Origin: Lojkania enalia
Taxonomy: Eukaryota; Ascomycota; Dothideomycetes; Pleosporales
Length of the DNA stretch: 64,000 bases
NCBI GenBank assembly: GCA_010094045.1
Contig: ML986583.1
Location: 281,951-345,950, forward strand
Direction of reading: 5' to 3'
Of the stretch, positions 46,899-58,246 are shown piece after piece. Position 1 is the first letter of the stretch; each line of letters begins with the position of its first letter. The position numbers and the translations under genes are program-made. Below the pieces are notes generated by a model. That model was not told where the DNA came from, ran no database searches, and worked only from the letters and a program-made list of their open reading frames with translations.

Positions 46899-47665
46899 AA
46901 TATAAGTCATGTAGCTAGTTTCCTGCCTTGTTGCTCCGTTATTATGAATTTTTTTTTTTTTTAGATATACTGTAGGTTTAAGTGACTTTTTTAGACTAAC
47001 TAAGGTCATGGGTTTGTCATGTCGGGTTTCATTGGACTTTGTTGATGATATTGGGACTGCGATTTCTGCCTTTCACTAGCCTAGCACCATGTTTCTATAT
47101 TAAAATTGACAATATTAGGGACGATATTCATCTTGGGGCTGACTATCATGTCAAGTTTCTTGGGATATGAATCCAACGTGAAAGGCAACAAGTCAAAAAC
47201 CAAATCAATCGGGCGGAAGTAAGACGAGACGAGAACGAACTTCACCAGTGCTTACTACCTTAAATCCGATGCTCCTCAATCAAGAATGCCGCTAAATTTA
47301 TTTAGGAATTCTCAAGGCAAGGACTATGGAAGGGAAGATTACAGCCTTGGATCTTGGCATGAGTCTCCATATTGGGGCGGATAGAATTGAAAATATGTAT
47401 GCAAGAAAACTTCCTTCCGAAACTATTCATGCTGATGACGCGTACACACCAGCCCCTTACAAAATAGGAAGTCAATTTCAAGCAACAATGCGGCTATTGA
47501 AAAGGGTTTTCTCGACGTCGGATACCAACACCGGACATCACCGTAGAAAATACAGAGGTGAAGACCATATATTTCATTAATTATTATCTATTCTATCAAC
47601 GGCCCGCCGCATTCCTGAGAGCGCATCACACTCGATCAAGATTTCGCTCCTGCACTGTCATCGAC
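46899..47665. other. Convergent intergenic region
   Basis: 770 bp between two converging genes, with a 14-T run at 46949-46962. An 84-codon open frame at 47326-47580 has no recognisable features and is not called. Confidence 0.4.
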
Positions 47666-48268
47666 TCACGCGAGCTGACCTCTCACTGCGCCGGGAAGCG
47701 CGAGGCTGGAGTGTGTGTCCGCCATGAAAGCAGCGGGATTTTGCTCGAGTGCGCTAACATGGAACCCTTCTCCCGTGTCCTTGCCCTCCATCACAACGCC
47801 AGTAACGAAGGGCCCTGTTAAGCATCCAACACTTTGGCTGATGGGGCTTCCCTCTGTGATAGGAAGAGGGTTGGGGAAAGCGATCCTCGGGGGTCCGGAA
47901 GCACCGCGTGCTGCCTCGTGGATGTGTGTCGCTGTATTGGCGGGTGACTCGAAGTCGCCTTGGAAGTTGTGTAGCGTGATGTTGTAGCAAATCATGTTGG
48001 CGTGAGAGTTGATTCCAAAGTGGAATGTGCCTGAGGCACCTGCGAGGCCACCAGTCGGCTCGGTGCCGTTGACGACTTGATCGGGCGTTGCGTGCACAGC
48101 ATGCATCGACGTGAAGGTGAATAGGTCGGCAATGTTATTTACTCCAACTCCCCCATTGCCAACTTCGATGTTGAGCTGGAGGGAGACGTGACCGTTGTTG
48201 ACGTCGAGAGGAATAGCGGACGCGCCCAGGGCAGCGCCGGCGATAGAAAAGAGTGTTGAGGTCTTCAT
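47666..48268 (-). CDS. Secreted CHRD-domain protein
   Basis: Intronless, 200 aa. A signal peptide (MKTSTLFSIAGAALGASAIP) precedes a CHRD domain, a fold first described in chordin and common in microbial secreted proteins. Visible landmarks are GTFHFGINSHANMICYNITL, THIHEAARGASGPP and GVVMEGKDTGEGFHVSALEQ. Two Cys could pair. Its biochemical role in fungi is unknown; binding of surface polymers or proteins is only inferred. Gene start is clear because the signal peptide begins at the first ATG. Confidence 0.88.
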   Translation of the reverse strand: MKTSTLFSIAGAALGASAIPLDVNNGHVSLQLNIEVGNGGVGVNNIADLFTFTSMHAVHATPDQVVNGTEPTGGLAGASGTFHFGINSHANMICYNITLHNFQGDFESPANTATHIHEAARGASGPPRIAFPNPLPITEGSPISQSVGCLTGPFVTGVVMEGKDTGEGFHVSALEQNPAAFMADTHSSLALPGAVRGQLA

Positions 48269-49432
48269 TATGGATGTATGCGTAATGTGTATTATAAAAA
48301 CAAAGATGAAGAGAATGAGACAGTGAATACGAAAAGAACGTTGCGAGACTGGTCAACAGCGCTACCTTCCGTCGTAGAGACGCTTGCTGCACCTTTATAC
48401 CATCTTTGCCGCCGAAATTTGCATGTAAGCTGTGTCGCATACCAAGGCTTGGTGTTCACAATATGATAGTGGAAAATGTGTACCTGATACATGAGGCAAT
48501 TCTTGGAAGTCTATGCCTGGTTTCACGGATACTTGGCGTGGCATCCTCCCGGAGTCGACCGTGCATTTGCCGATGGATGAACAACTCTCGGTTCCTGGAT
48601 ATTTGAAATGGTTCAGGAAAGCCACTTGCATAGTTGATCTCCATGGGATTATCGATGGAAATGCGGTGTTGATGCAAATTGACCAGCAGATTCAGCGAAA
48701 GTGCGCTTGGTCTACTAGAGCAAAATTCAGGAGCAGTCCAGGATCATAGCGCTTTGTCAACAAGTGCGCTGAGAACCCTTGCAGGCTCGCAGCGAACCGA
48801 GTGCTGATTTCTGTTATCTGTGATGTTGTAAGAATTATGATTGTGTTGCGACACGAGAATGTTTCGAAGTCATCCCCTCCAGCCGCACGGTGTCCCGAAA
48901 TGGTTAATGGGGTAAGGGGTTGCATGCCACGCGAAATCCAGTCTCACGTGGGTGCATCCGAACGCACCCGATCCTCCAGCACCTACGGAACCTGTGTTGC
49001 CCGTGGTCACCGTGCCACGTGAGTCAGACCCAGAGACAACGTTGTCTCCTACGATGGAAGCAAAAAGAAAGTGTGGACTTTTCCACCACATTCGACTACC
49101 GGCCAATTATGGCTGCCTAAAGATTTCGATGGAGATCTCGGTAGAGCTGGAAGGGCGGTAGCCCTTAGTGAGAGGAGATCACATCAAGGGCGACAATGTT
49201 AGCCCTCGTAGAACACCAGATCTTGAGGAGCTCGTCGCTGCCTGGATCATGGCAGACAACCAAACTATCAAGTATAAATATCATTGTGAGGCACTTGTCT
49301 TTCGTTCATTCCACGTCGCAGATCACCCGGCCCAAGAAACGGTCTTCCATTGGCGTTCGAGCCTGGCCCTTAACGAACATCGCCAGCAACGGCGTGCCCA
49401 TTCGCCAATTGCATCAATCGACGCGAAACACC
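48269..49432. promoter_or_regulatory. Intergenic region with TATA box of the rvt gene
   Basis: 1.16 kb between divergent genes. A consensus TATAAATA at 49273-49280 lies about 153 bp before the ATG at 49433, which favours that start codon over the in-frame ATG at 49196 upstream of the box. No gene is seen. Confidence 0.55.
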
Positions 49433-52138
49433 ATGACGGCTCCAGTCGATCTCCTCACCACACTGCATCACGTGACGGAGCGAAAGCTGAGCAAGCTCGC
49501 GGCGCACCGGGAGAAGTATGAGGCCGACAAGGACGCGATACTAGCCAAAGTGAATGCCGCGTCTGATCGGCGGGGCAAAGTCCAGGCCTTGCTCGATGGC
49601 TTTGAATTGTACGGGATCAAGCCTAGCAACAACGACCTATCCCTCAAAAACCTCGAACGCTTCATTCACCAGGCAAAACACGATCCCTCTGTGTCTAATT
49701 CACTTCTCCAGGATTGGCAGTGTAAGCTAGAACGGGAATTGGACGTCAAGAGCCTCAAATATGAATATGCTGCGCTCTTTGGAAGGCTTGTTACCGAATG
49801 GATCAGGAACCCGAACTCTCAGGCATCAATGTTGGGCTCCACTAAATCCGAGTACGACTCAGACTCAGAGCTGAGCGAAGTCTTCAGCCAAGTTGGTCGA
49901 AAGGAAATGCACGAGCAACGTGCTGAATGGGAGCAGTATGCATTCACTGAGAGGAAGGTTGATCAACACAAGATCGAAGAGTACCTTAATGAGATCTTTG
50001 GGACGACACTTCAGGCGAAAAAAATCAAAAAGACCCCTCTACAACTCTTGCGAGACTCGATGAAAAACGTTATGGATTTCAAATCCGACCTGCAGTCCCC
50101 AAAACGGACCAATAATCCTGTGCTTCAAAATGTTGTGGCAGACCCTCCTCAGCATCGCTTTACAATGGATTCGCTCAAATCGTCCATCCGAGGCGTTCTT
50201 ATGTCGGACCTTTTTGCAGGGGAGAAGCGTGATTCGTTGGTCGATCTCCAATCCAGACCAACTGTCTTGAGCGAAATGGTTGACGTATTGAACATGGACC
50301 TTGAAGGACTAGATACATGGAATTGGGAGCCAGCACCCGTACCGCTCAGCATGCGCCGACAACTAAATGGCAAATATCGAGTTTTTATGGACGAAGAGAT
50401 ACACCAGGCCATTCTGCTGCACTTTGTTGGCAAGACATGGGCTGCGGCATTGAAGAAAGCATTTACTGCTTTCTATCATTCCGGAGCCTGGCTTCAAACA
50501 CCGTATCGGTCCATGAGCAAGAAGGCAAGGCAAAGGCGTGAGTATTTTGTCCATGGAAGCACCAATCAGCCGTCTACGGTGCGCAACCACAGGCGGGAGA
50601 CGTTCCAGAAGGAGTACTTTATGACTCAGTTGCCGGATAACAATGCTGAGGACTATCGAGATTACGCTGCTTGGGATCAGGATGAACGCAGTGCCAACTC
50701 ACTTCAGACACCTTTGGCAACAAAGCAGGCCATGCTGCGTTTGGTCACAGCTGAGATGTTGTTGAACACAAAGATCTACGGTGAGTTTACGGTTCTGCAA
50801 TCCGACTTCAAATGGTTCGGGCCCTCACTGCCGCATGATACCATCTTCGCTGTGCTGAAGTTCTTTGGCGTGCCCGGGAAATGGCTACGATTCTTCAAGA
50901 AATTCCTTGAGGCGCCTGTTGTCTTCTCGCAAGACGGCCCTGGAGCTCAGGCCCAGACAAGGAAATGCGGTATTCCCATGAGCCACATCCTAAGCGATGC
51001 TCTCAGTGAGGCTGTGCTATTTTGCCTCGACTTCGCAGTTAATAAACGCACTTCCGGAGCCAACATCTACAGATTCCACGACGATCTGTGGTTTTTCGGG
51101 CAGGAGAGTACTTGCATCAAGGCTTGGCATGCTATACAAGAATTTTCCAGTACTATGGGTCTCCAGCTGAATAAGGAGAAGACAGGAGCGGCCCTGGTAG
51201 TTGCCAATAAGGACAAATCTCGACCTATACCTCCCGCTTTGCCGAAAGGCACCATCAAGTGGGGCTTCTTGTACTTGGACGCAGAAGCTGGTCGCTGGGT
51301 CATCGATCGTGCCCAGGTTGATGAGCATATCGAGGAGCTGCGCCGCCAGCTAGGCGCCTGCCGGAGCGTCATGGCTTGGGTACAGGCCTGGAATAGCTAC
51401 GTCAGCCGCTTCTTCTCGACCAACTTCGGACAACCGGCGAACTGCTTCGGACGCAAGCATAATGAGATGATTATCGATACCTTCGAGCACATTCAACGCA
51501 GCCTCTTCGCCGATGCTGGCTCTGCGAATGTTACAGATTATCTCCGAGGCATGCTCAAGAAGCGTTTCGACATTGATAACTCTATTCCTGACGGCTTTTT
51601 CTATTTCCCTATTGAACTCGGCGGTTTGGGTCTTCGCAACCCATTCATTAGCGTCTTCGCCACATACAAAAAATCGTTCAGGGACCCAGGCGAGCGTATC
51701 GATCGAGCCTTCGAAGACGAGCAAGAGGAATATGAACGCCTGAAAGAGAGCTGGGATTCTGGAGACCACAAGCCCAAACGCTTGAAGTATTCGCCGCTGG
51801 CCAAGGAGGGCGATGGCACGGAAAGCGAGGCCGACGAACCGTTTATGTCGTTTGAAGAGTATACACGGTACCGTGAAGAAGTGTCAATGCATTTGCGGAA
51901 TGCATACACGAATCTTCTTGAGTGTCCGCCGGAAGAGAGAGTTGATACGACGATTGAACTTAATAGTGCGCTAAGGAGCCGCGGATTGGAGTCGAGCCCG
52001 TACTGGATTTGGATCTATAATCTTTATGCGGGCGATATGAAGCAGAGGTTTGGTGGACTACAACTTGGGGAGAGGGATTTGTTGCCTGTGGGGTTGGTGG
52101 ATGTGCTGAAGAGCGAGAAGGTGAGGTGGGAGAGTTAG
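49433..52138 (+). CDS. rvt: Reverse-transcriptase-related cellular gene (RVT)
   Basis: Intronless, 901 aa, a domesticated reverse transcriptase of the RVT class described by Gladyshev and Arkhipova in fungi and some bacteria. The N-terminal 400 residues are charged and helical (EKYEADKDAILAKVN). The palm shows motif A VLQSDFKWFGPSL (Asp458), motif B CGIPMSHILSDALS, motif C YRFHDDLWFFG (Asp550-Asp551), motif D GLQLNKEKTG and motif E IKWGFLYLD. The thumb region has FPIELGGLGLRNPF. There is no endonuclease, RNase H, gag or integrase, and no repeats or poly-A flank it, unlike a retroelement. Known RVT proteins polymerise both NTPs and dNTPs and form multimers; cellular function is unresolved. A longer start at 49196 (980 aa) is possible. 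Confidence 0.93.
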   Translation: MTAPVDLLTTLHHVTERKLSKLAAHREKYEADKDAILAKVNAASDRRGKVQALLDGFELYGIKPSNNDLSLKNLERFIHQAKHDPSVSNSLLQDWQCKLERELDVKSLKYEYAALFGRLVTEWIRNPNSQASMLGSTKSEYDSDSELSEVFSQVGRKEMHEQRAEWEQYAFTERKVDQHKIEEYLNEIFGTTLQAKKIKKTPLQLLRDSMKNVMDFKSDLQSPKRTNNPVLQNVVADPPQHRFTMDSLKSSIRGVLMSDLFAGEKRDSLVDLQSRPTVLSEMVDVLNMDLEGLDTWNWEPAPVPLSMRRQLNGKYRVFMDEEIHQAILLHFVGKTWAAALKKAFTAFYHSGAWLQTPYRSMSKKARQRREYFVHGSTNQPSTVRNHRRETFQKEYFMTQLPDNNAEDYRDYAAWDQDERSANSLQTPLATKQAMLRLVTAEMLLNTKIYGEFTVLQSDFKWFGPSLPHDTIFAVLKFFGVPGKWLRFFKKFLEAPVVFSQDGPGAQAQTRKCGIPMSHILSDALSEAVLFCLDFAVNKRTSGANIYRFHDDLWFFGQESTCIKAWHAIQEFSSTMGLQLNKEKTGAALVVANKDKSRPIPPALPKGTIKWGFLYLDAEAGRWVIDRAQVDEHIEELRRQLGACRSVMAWVQAWNSYVSRFFSTNFGQPANCFGRKHNEMIIDTFEHIQRSLFADAGSANVTDYLRGMLKKRFDIDNSIPDGFFYFPIELGGLGLRNPFISVFATYKKSFRDPGERIDRAFEDEQEEYERLKESWDSGDHKPKRLKYSPLAKEGDGTESEADEPFMSFEEYTRYREEVSMHLRNAYTNLLECPPEERVDTTIELNSALRSRGLESSPYWIWIYNLYAGDMKQRFGGLQLGERDLLPVGLVDVLKSEKVRWES

Positions 52139-53231
52139 AAGGGTTGGTCAGTATAATACCCTGCTCTAGTGAGAGTAGTCTACGATCTCAGCTCTTGGAA
52201 AATATCACTTAATTCTAGTTCGTCTGAATATTCAATTGCAATGTGGACAGACTTCTAGCAATAAGTGCCACTTCACGAAACAAATGAGGAGCTGAGGAAG
52301 CGAGCTAGTTTGTTACAGGTGTTGGAACTTGCCGAAGCCCGATAGTAAGACTAGCGGAATTAATTGTGCGAGATGACCAATTAACCAGGACCTGCTTGAA
52401 TGGAGGCTACTTTCACGAGGATGGCTGGGGGCACGCGGTACACTTGTAAAGAATGTTGACCGGATCCCTTGGCATAGCCTGGCTCCGATGGGAAAGGATT
52501 CTCGGGAAAATAAGCGTCGACAATCTGTGCTGACACCTCATAATAACAAGCCTGGTAGATATTAAATGCGAGTGAAAGATCGTAAAAGTGGATGAACAAT
52601 AGAATAGTAAGTTTATTATACAAATATGCCTTTTTAATTACCCATTAGGCTGCTGTGTAAGAGGTGGTGTGCTAATCTAATTCCCTGAATTTATGTTTCT
52701 TTTGCGTGTATTGTTCTTTACTCTCTCCTAGTTCGAATCTGAAGCCAAAATTATAGGCCAGCACATCTTACAGGACATAATAACACGTCATTATTAGACC
52801 TTAGTACATTCGGGTCTAGATGGTGATAAATGAGGCGAACATCAAGATAAGCCGAGCTCGGGTTGGGTACCATGGACGCCACATGCTAGACCATGATAGT
52901 TTCGCCTTTCGTCTTCCTAACTTTTTATATAGTTAACGCAGGCCTTTTTTTAGGGGGAGAGATTTTAATTGTTCTTAGACCCTAAAATTTTTACTTCAAA
53001 ACCCTAGCAACTGGCCAATCGACCACAGACATTTCATATGCTCTTTTTAATTGAGTAAGCCATATTATGCAAGATCCTATCAATGGGTCAGCTGCAGCCT
53101 TCGTGTCACGTACGAGGCTAAATTGGAAAGCTGAACTTCATATTTCAGCCAACAGACATCGGTCAAACGGTCACATATATATAACATATTCCTCTTAGCG
53201 TTGTTAGATAATTGAGGAGGCTTTTATATTA
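52139..53231. other. Intergenic region
   Basis: 1.1 kb, AT-rich after 52560. An open frame on the minus strand (52381-52623) lacks an ATG and is not called. No gene is seen. Confidence 0.4.
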
Positions 53232-54711
53232 ATGGCGTCAAGTGGTCGCCCCAGATATTTGACTCGTTGCTACTCCTCTAACAATAGCAGAATTTATCCC
53301 ACTTCAACCGCTCCAATCTACTCCTACATCGTCTTCATCTGCTTCTCAAGTAGCTTCAACATCGATAAGCTCAAGCTCTACGCAATCAACAAATTCTGGA
53401 ACTGCTACTGCCCAAAGCACATTGATAGCGAGCAGCCAGAGCCCCTCCTCCCTACAGCCGCGCTCAAGACTTCCCAAGGCGTTTTCTACATTCCACAAAG
53501 CCCTGAATTATCAGAGCTTTTGTGGTTTCGTAATTGCTATCGTCGCGCTAGTATGGACTCTCAAGTCCTACCAAGAGGCATCTCGTGCAAACAATCTATC
53601 TATGAGAGAGTCATGTAGGCAACATCCTGTAAGTTAACCTCTTACGATAATTCTTTTAACTCGCTATTTAACTTACCTCTTCCGGATAGAACGATCCAAT
53701 CCTACAGGATACACCGCTATGCCAAGAAATGAGGAAGACCGGCGATTACGACCATCTCTTAGAGCGAGCCTTATTCCAGGAGGCAGAGTTTGAGATGAAT
53801 ATTCCAATCGTCATTGGTTTTATTTGTTCTCTCGTTATTGAAGCTATTGGGATTGGGATATTTGTTTTTTATGATTTGCGACGAATGGTTCCGTCCGACA
53901 AATTGCTGTGGGTCAATAAACAAAGGAATCCCAGCGTCATTCCTTTCCCAGTAGTATTGGAGCGTAGCCCTGGCCAGTACCACCTTACTTCATGGAGGTT
54001 ATTTAACCGCTTGCCACATACGTGGATTGACTTCTACGTGAGACAGGAATATGACAATCTCAGTCAAGGTGCAAGCAATATGCAGGGATGGAGTAGAATG
54101 CTTAAGAAATATCTGACGCTGAAAAAGCATTCCCGCTACAAATTGGTTGAGGTAAATGAGCCCTAGTCTACATAGCTTACGAGATGGAACAAAGCTGACA
54201 GATCCTAATGAGTCAGTTTCGCTCCTTTCGGGATGCCAAATACACCAATCCGAAGATAATAAATTTTTTTGACCAGGAAGGGGAGTACGATTCTAAATTA
54301 CTTGCCTGGAAGGGTGTCCTGCAAGCATATGCAGTCCCTGTACCTGAGCCTTTCGTCTTGCTCGATGAACTAGATCGCCCGATCTCGCCGTCCCTTGATA
54401 AATCGGACACACTCTACGCACTCCATACGCATGACAAAATTTCCTTTTCAAAACTTACATTTTATGTCTCTGTTGTTATATGGAAACGCATTAGTTTTTC
54501 ATTTGGTATCACGCCACCGGGGTGGCTTGAGAAATTTTGTTCCCCAATTCTGTTATGCACCGTTTTCCATCTATTGATCCATGGAAAAGCGGTCCCCTCT
54601 CGCCTTCCACCATTTCTATTTCTGCGAGACACAATCGCACGAACGATCGAAGTAACTCTAGGAGTAGCGTTGTTAACCACTGTTGTTGACATCTTAGCTT
54701 GGATTTTCTGA
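53232..54711 (+). CDS. Orphan multi-pass membrane protein
   Basis: 440-aa model from exons 53232-53241, 53288-53628, 53690-54151 and 54202-54711. After a 10-nt first exon comes a Ser/Thr-rich N-terminus (TPTSSSSASQVASTSISSSS), then membrane helix 1 (FCGFVIAIVALVWTL), a soluble loop, helix 2 (IPIVIGFICSLVIEAIGIGI), a large soluble domain (RLPHTWIDFYVRQEYDNL, LDELDRPISPSL) and helices near the C-terminus (ILLCTVFHLLIHGKA, IEVTLGVALLTTVVDILAW). Three of the four joins are well supported by frame and consensus splice sites. The mini-exon donor (GTGGTC) is weak, so the real start may lie elsewhere. I do not recognise the family. AT-rich codon use differs from the housekeeping genes. Confidence 0.65.
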
Positions 54712-57700
54712 TACCAATAACTGACCCTTTCTGTATTTTTGGTAAGGCTCGGAGATATCGGGGAAAGTACGTGGGCGGTTGAGACTCCGAATTGGAAACG
54801 GTTTTGTTTTCCTTTGAGTTAAGAGAACGGATGCAACATGTATTTACTAGCTGGAGTTGTATTGTGGGGGAAGATAAATCAAATACCGATTTTACCTGGA
54901 CATTAGTACTGTAGAGTAGTTTTCTTTGCATACTTGTTTTCGTGTAGATAGATCTCTACAAAGGTCTTCCGTGCGTCCACAAATGGACGTGTAGTTTACC
55001 GAATACCTTCCATATGGGCTGCGATAGCTACAAAACTGCCTACTTATCTACTAGACTAGGATCCAATGATGTTTGGCTTACTTCTTAGCATAGTTGGACC
55101 GTCATGAGGCTCTGTCCACCCAAAGAGACATTCAGGGTATTTGTCACTCTTCGCTGTTCATGTATTCAGCTGAAATCACCCGCAAAGAGATCCATATCTC
55201 AGCCGAAGATTGCCAGGTATGCAAATGATCTGTTCGTCTTACAGCAGGAGGCCTATAGCATTCTGTAGACTTCTTTTCATAGAACACAACGTAGGCATTA
55301 CCAGTAGCTCCTCTATCTTTGATAGGTATTGACGATGCGATCGAGTTTCCGGAGGTTCGCGAAAGGATCTTACGGGTGCTTACGTGTTCTTTCCGTTCTC
55401 TGATGATGAAGCGATCGATCTTACTGCCGCGGATTCTTTGAATTCGTCGGCGCGACGTGATTGAGATCGGACTCTAGTTGGGATGGGGTCGTGAACTGTA
55501 TTCTCAAAAAATCAAACCTAGCGATAGGTGATCTGGGTTTCTGGATGGGATCGAATATCATGAGGATAAGCTGCAGTCTTGCCCGAAACCCCGCGTTCTC
55601 AATGGATGAAAAGCGAGTAGAAATGCAAGGCCGTAAATTGGATGGAGCATAGGGCTATGAAGCCTTCGTAGCAGACATGTTGGTTGCCATTATGTCAAAC
55701 GTCGCTCGAATACTATTAGAGATATTAGGATGAACGGTGATGCATCCCATAGGGGGAAACTTGGGACGGAGCTGTAGACGCTTAGGTTCAAAAATTCTTC
55801 TTATGGCTCTGGTGAATGCTTGTCTTCCTCATCTTAGTTATATCTCGTTCGTTCTAATGGAAAGTATGGGAATCGTGACGGGAATTGAAGAGATTGACGC
55901 TTACCATTTGACAAGGTCCGTATGATAGTAGCGCGTACGTATATTTAGACATGGGGAGATTACTTGACCGAATCGCCTAGGCAAGTGCGTTCCGCAAACA
56001 TGACACCTTTAGTCACTCTCCTTGCTTTTACATCATATAGTCCTTCCGAGAGATCGTGTTATTGCCGATGTGAAAGTCGGATTATGCGGCCAGGTCAGTA
56101 GTACAATGATGCGCGTTGCAGGAAGAGCAACCGCAAGAAGTAAAAAAGTTGACAAACGATCACGATACGAAGAGCTTCGCAGTCGCTAAGCTGCATTCTT
56201 CGCCAGTTTTCCTAAAGTCGCTTAGGACTTAAGAAATCAATACAGGCCGCATGTAACTTTGCCGATCGCAATGTCCATCATTACCTAAGGGGCGGTCCGC
56301 CCCAGTGACCCTGGCACATGGCAACTAATTTACAAAGACCGGGTTCTGAAAGCTTGAATCTTCCTATCCTTAACGGGACTCTATTCCAAAGGGTTCTAAT
56401 GTCAAATAAGCGTTGCCGAATTTCCACCACTTGGTCGGCATCTCGGTCATGAACTCGTGTTCTTTCGTCACTCATTGCCTTTTTCTAATGATGACTCTCG
56501 GTTTAGACATATCTCTAGGACCGGCAATCCAAAATCAACTTTGCGCGGCCGCTCAGTAACCCATCAAATATCAGACCTAGCTCATAACACAAAGTGAATG
56601 CAAAGTCGAAAGTAGCGAAGGTAGGGAAGCTTCAATTGCTGGTGACATCACGATGATTTCCTTGTTTTGCGCCCGAGGCATACATTGACTTAAGAGAAGG
56701 GCCGTGTGACTAGTGAGTCTGAATCAGTCAAAACAAGAATTGATAGGCGGTGTATGTAGATGAAAGCCCGGTTGCTGGCATTACAGTCTTGGCGTGTTTA
56801 TTCCCGCAATAGGGCTGAAGAAACGGACATTAGATGTCTTGAATAGCGATAGAAATAGCTCGGTACTTAAGAACGAGAAACATATCGCGATTGCGTTTCG
56901 TCCCTAGAATCGAGCTGTGTCTGTCAGATTCGGAACTTCATCTTAGAATGGGCAAATGCTGCCGTAAAAGAACAGACTGTGTTCGAGATAGTAATGGCGT
57001 TGTACACAAAGATAACGAATGTTTTACCTGAGGTAAGTCGGGTTATGAGGCGTTGGGCTGTGCTGGCGCTGAACATCACTCTCGTGCTTCCGAAAATAGT
57101 GACACAGCATGGCATTTTTCTTCATTCAGTAGCCGAGCTCAGAAAAAGCCAGTGCAAGTCGTGAAAGAGCTGGTCTTCCATCGGAAACCTACCGAAAGTG
57201 TCACGCGAGCCGGATTTACGGAATTTCACGTTAAGATAGAATACGAGTTGTCCCAAGCGAGTAATAAACCTGCGAAGGGGAACATAGCAAGGTAGTAGAG
57301 TGATATTAGGCGTCCTAGTACTAGTAGCCCAACGATGTGAATCTAGCTGAACAGGTATGTGGGTCGCTCCCGACTTCCGAGTATTAAGCTAACGTATCAG
57401 CAATCGTGAAGCTGAACGTTCGCTCTATGATATATCCTAATCAGATGTAAGGCAAATGTTTTGGTAAGCCCACTACGGCCGATTGACCCCTGAGGCTGAA
57501 CTTCGGCTTTGACCCGAGTACGAGAATGTGATGTAACGAAGTTGGACTACCGCCTTGGTAGAGAATGTCAACATGGCTGAGTAGTTGCAACAACTTACTC
57601 AGACATTAACGAACAACCTCATCGATAGCTCCATTTGGGATCATCTGATGGCCTTTGTACAGCTGATATGATGTCGGTGGACAACTCTATTATTAGGCCG

Positions 57701-58246
57701 TTAGTGCGTGCTTATCCGCTTCGCCTGTTTTTCTCCATTAGTGTCGGAAACCCGGCATCGTTAATTTAAACGAGCCCAGCCGATCTACAGAAGAGGCCTA
57801 GATTGCCATCAGCAATGAACAGCGAAATACGCAGGCCCTCGTAAAGTGACAGTAGCCCCGCTTGTAGATGCTGGGGCCAGTGGAGACCCTGCCAACCAGA
57901 TAAAGGAGGTTGGCATGTTCCCTGTAAGCCACAGTCCACATTCGGTTCAGTCAGCGGTAAATTCATCTGGCCATTGGTCGGCCAGCTCAAGCTTCAATCC
58001 TTCTAATTCAATGTACGAACCCCTGAGCGATTGAACGTTCGCTTTGACCTTGCAGCCGGCGTGAGGACATGGCGTAGGACAGGTGATCCCGCCGTTTCCC
58101 AGCCGCCTTACGAAAAATGCGGTAAGCTTCATATTTAAGGTCCTTCATCCCCTACAGGCTTCAATTCTTCATAGCAGAGCCTGCTACCCACACTCGCTTC
58201 ATCGTTTGCGTAGTATATATTAATATTTTAATCTTGGTTCTCAACC
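54712..58246. other. Long gene-free accessory region
   Basis: 3.5 kb with only short, random-looking open frames in all registers. It includes a 7-1-7 inverted repeat (GGGGCGGTCCGCCCC, 56290-56304). Minus-strand frames at 57766-58132 have some protein-like composition but no motif. The last 100 bp carry a TATA-like stretch (58213-58219) for the tyrosinase gene. No transposon signature was found. Confidence 0.5.

Noticed and set aside
49196..49432. N-terminal extension of rvt (start at 49196)
   Set aside because: In frame, but the TATA box at 49273-49280 lies inside it; the downstream ATG is preferred. An alternative transcript cannot be excluded.
52381..52623. 80-codon minus-strand frame
   Set aside because: No ATG start and no family resemblance.
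52700..52800. tRNA-like B-box match (AGTTCGAATCT)
   Set aside because: No matching A box or cloverleaf stems upstream.
56290..56304. GC-rich hairpin resembling a bacterial terminator
   Set aside because: Isolated palindrome in a eukaryotic intergenic region, no T-run behind it and no gene before it.
57766..58132. Two overlapping minus-strand frames divergent to tyrosinase
   Set aside because: Some Cys/Pro content and a possible GTAAGG donor, but no consistent spliced model or motif.
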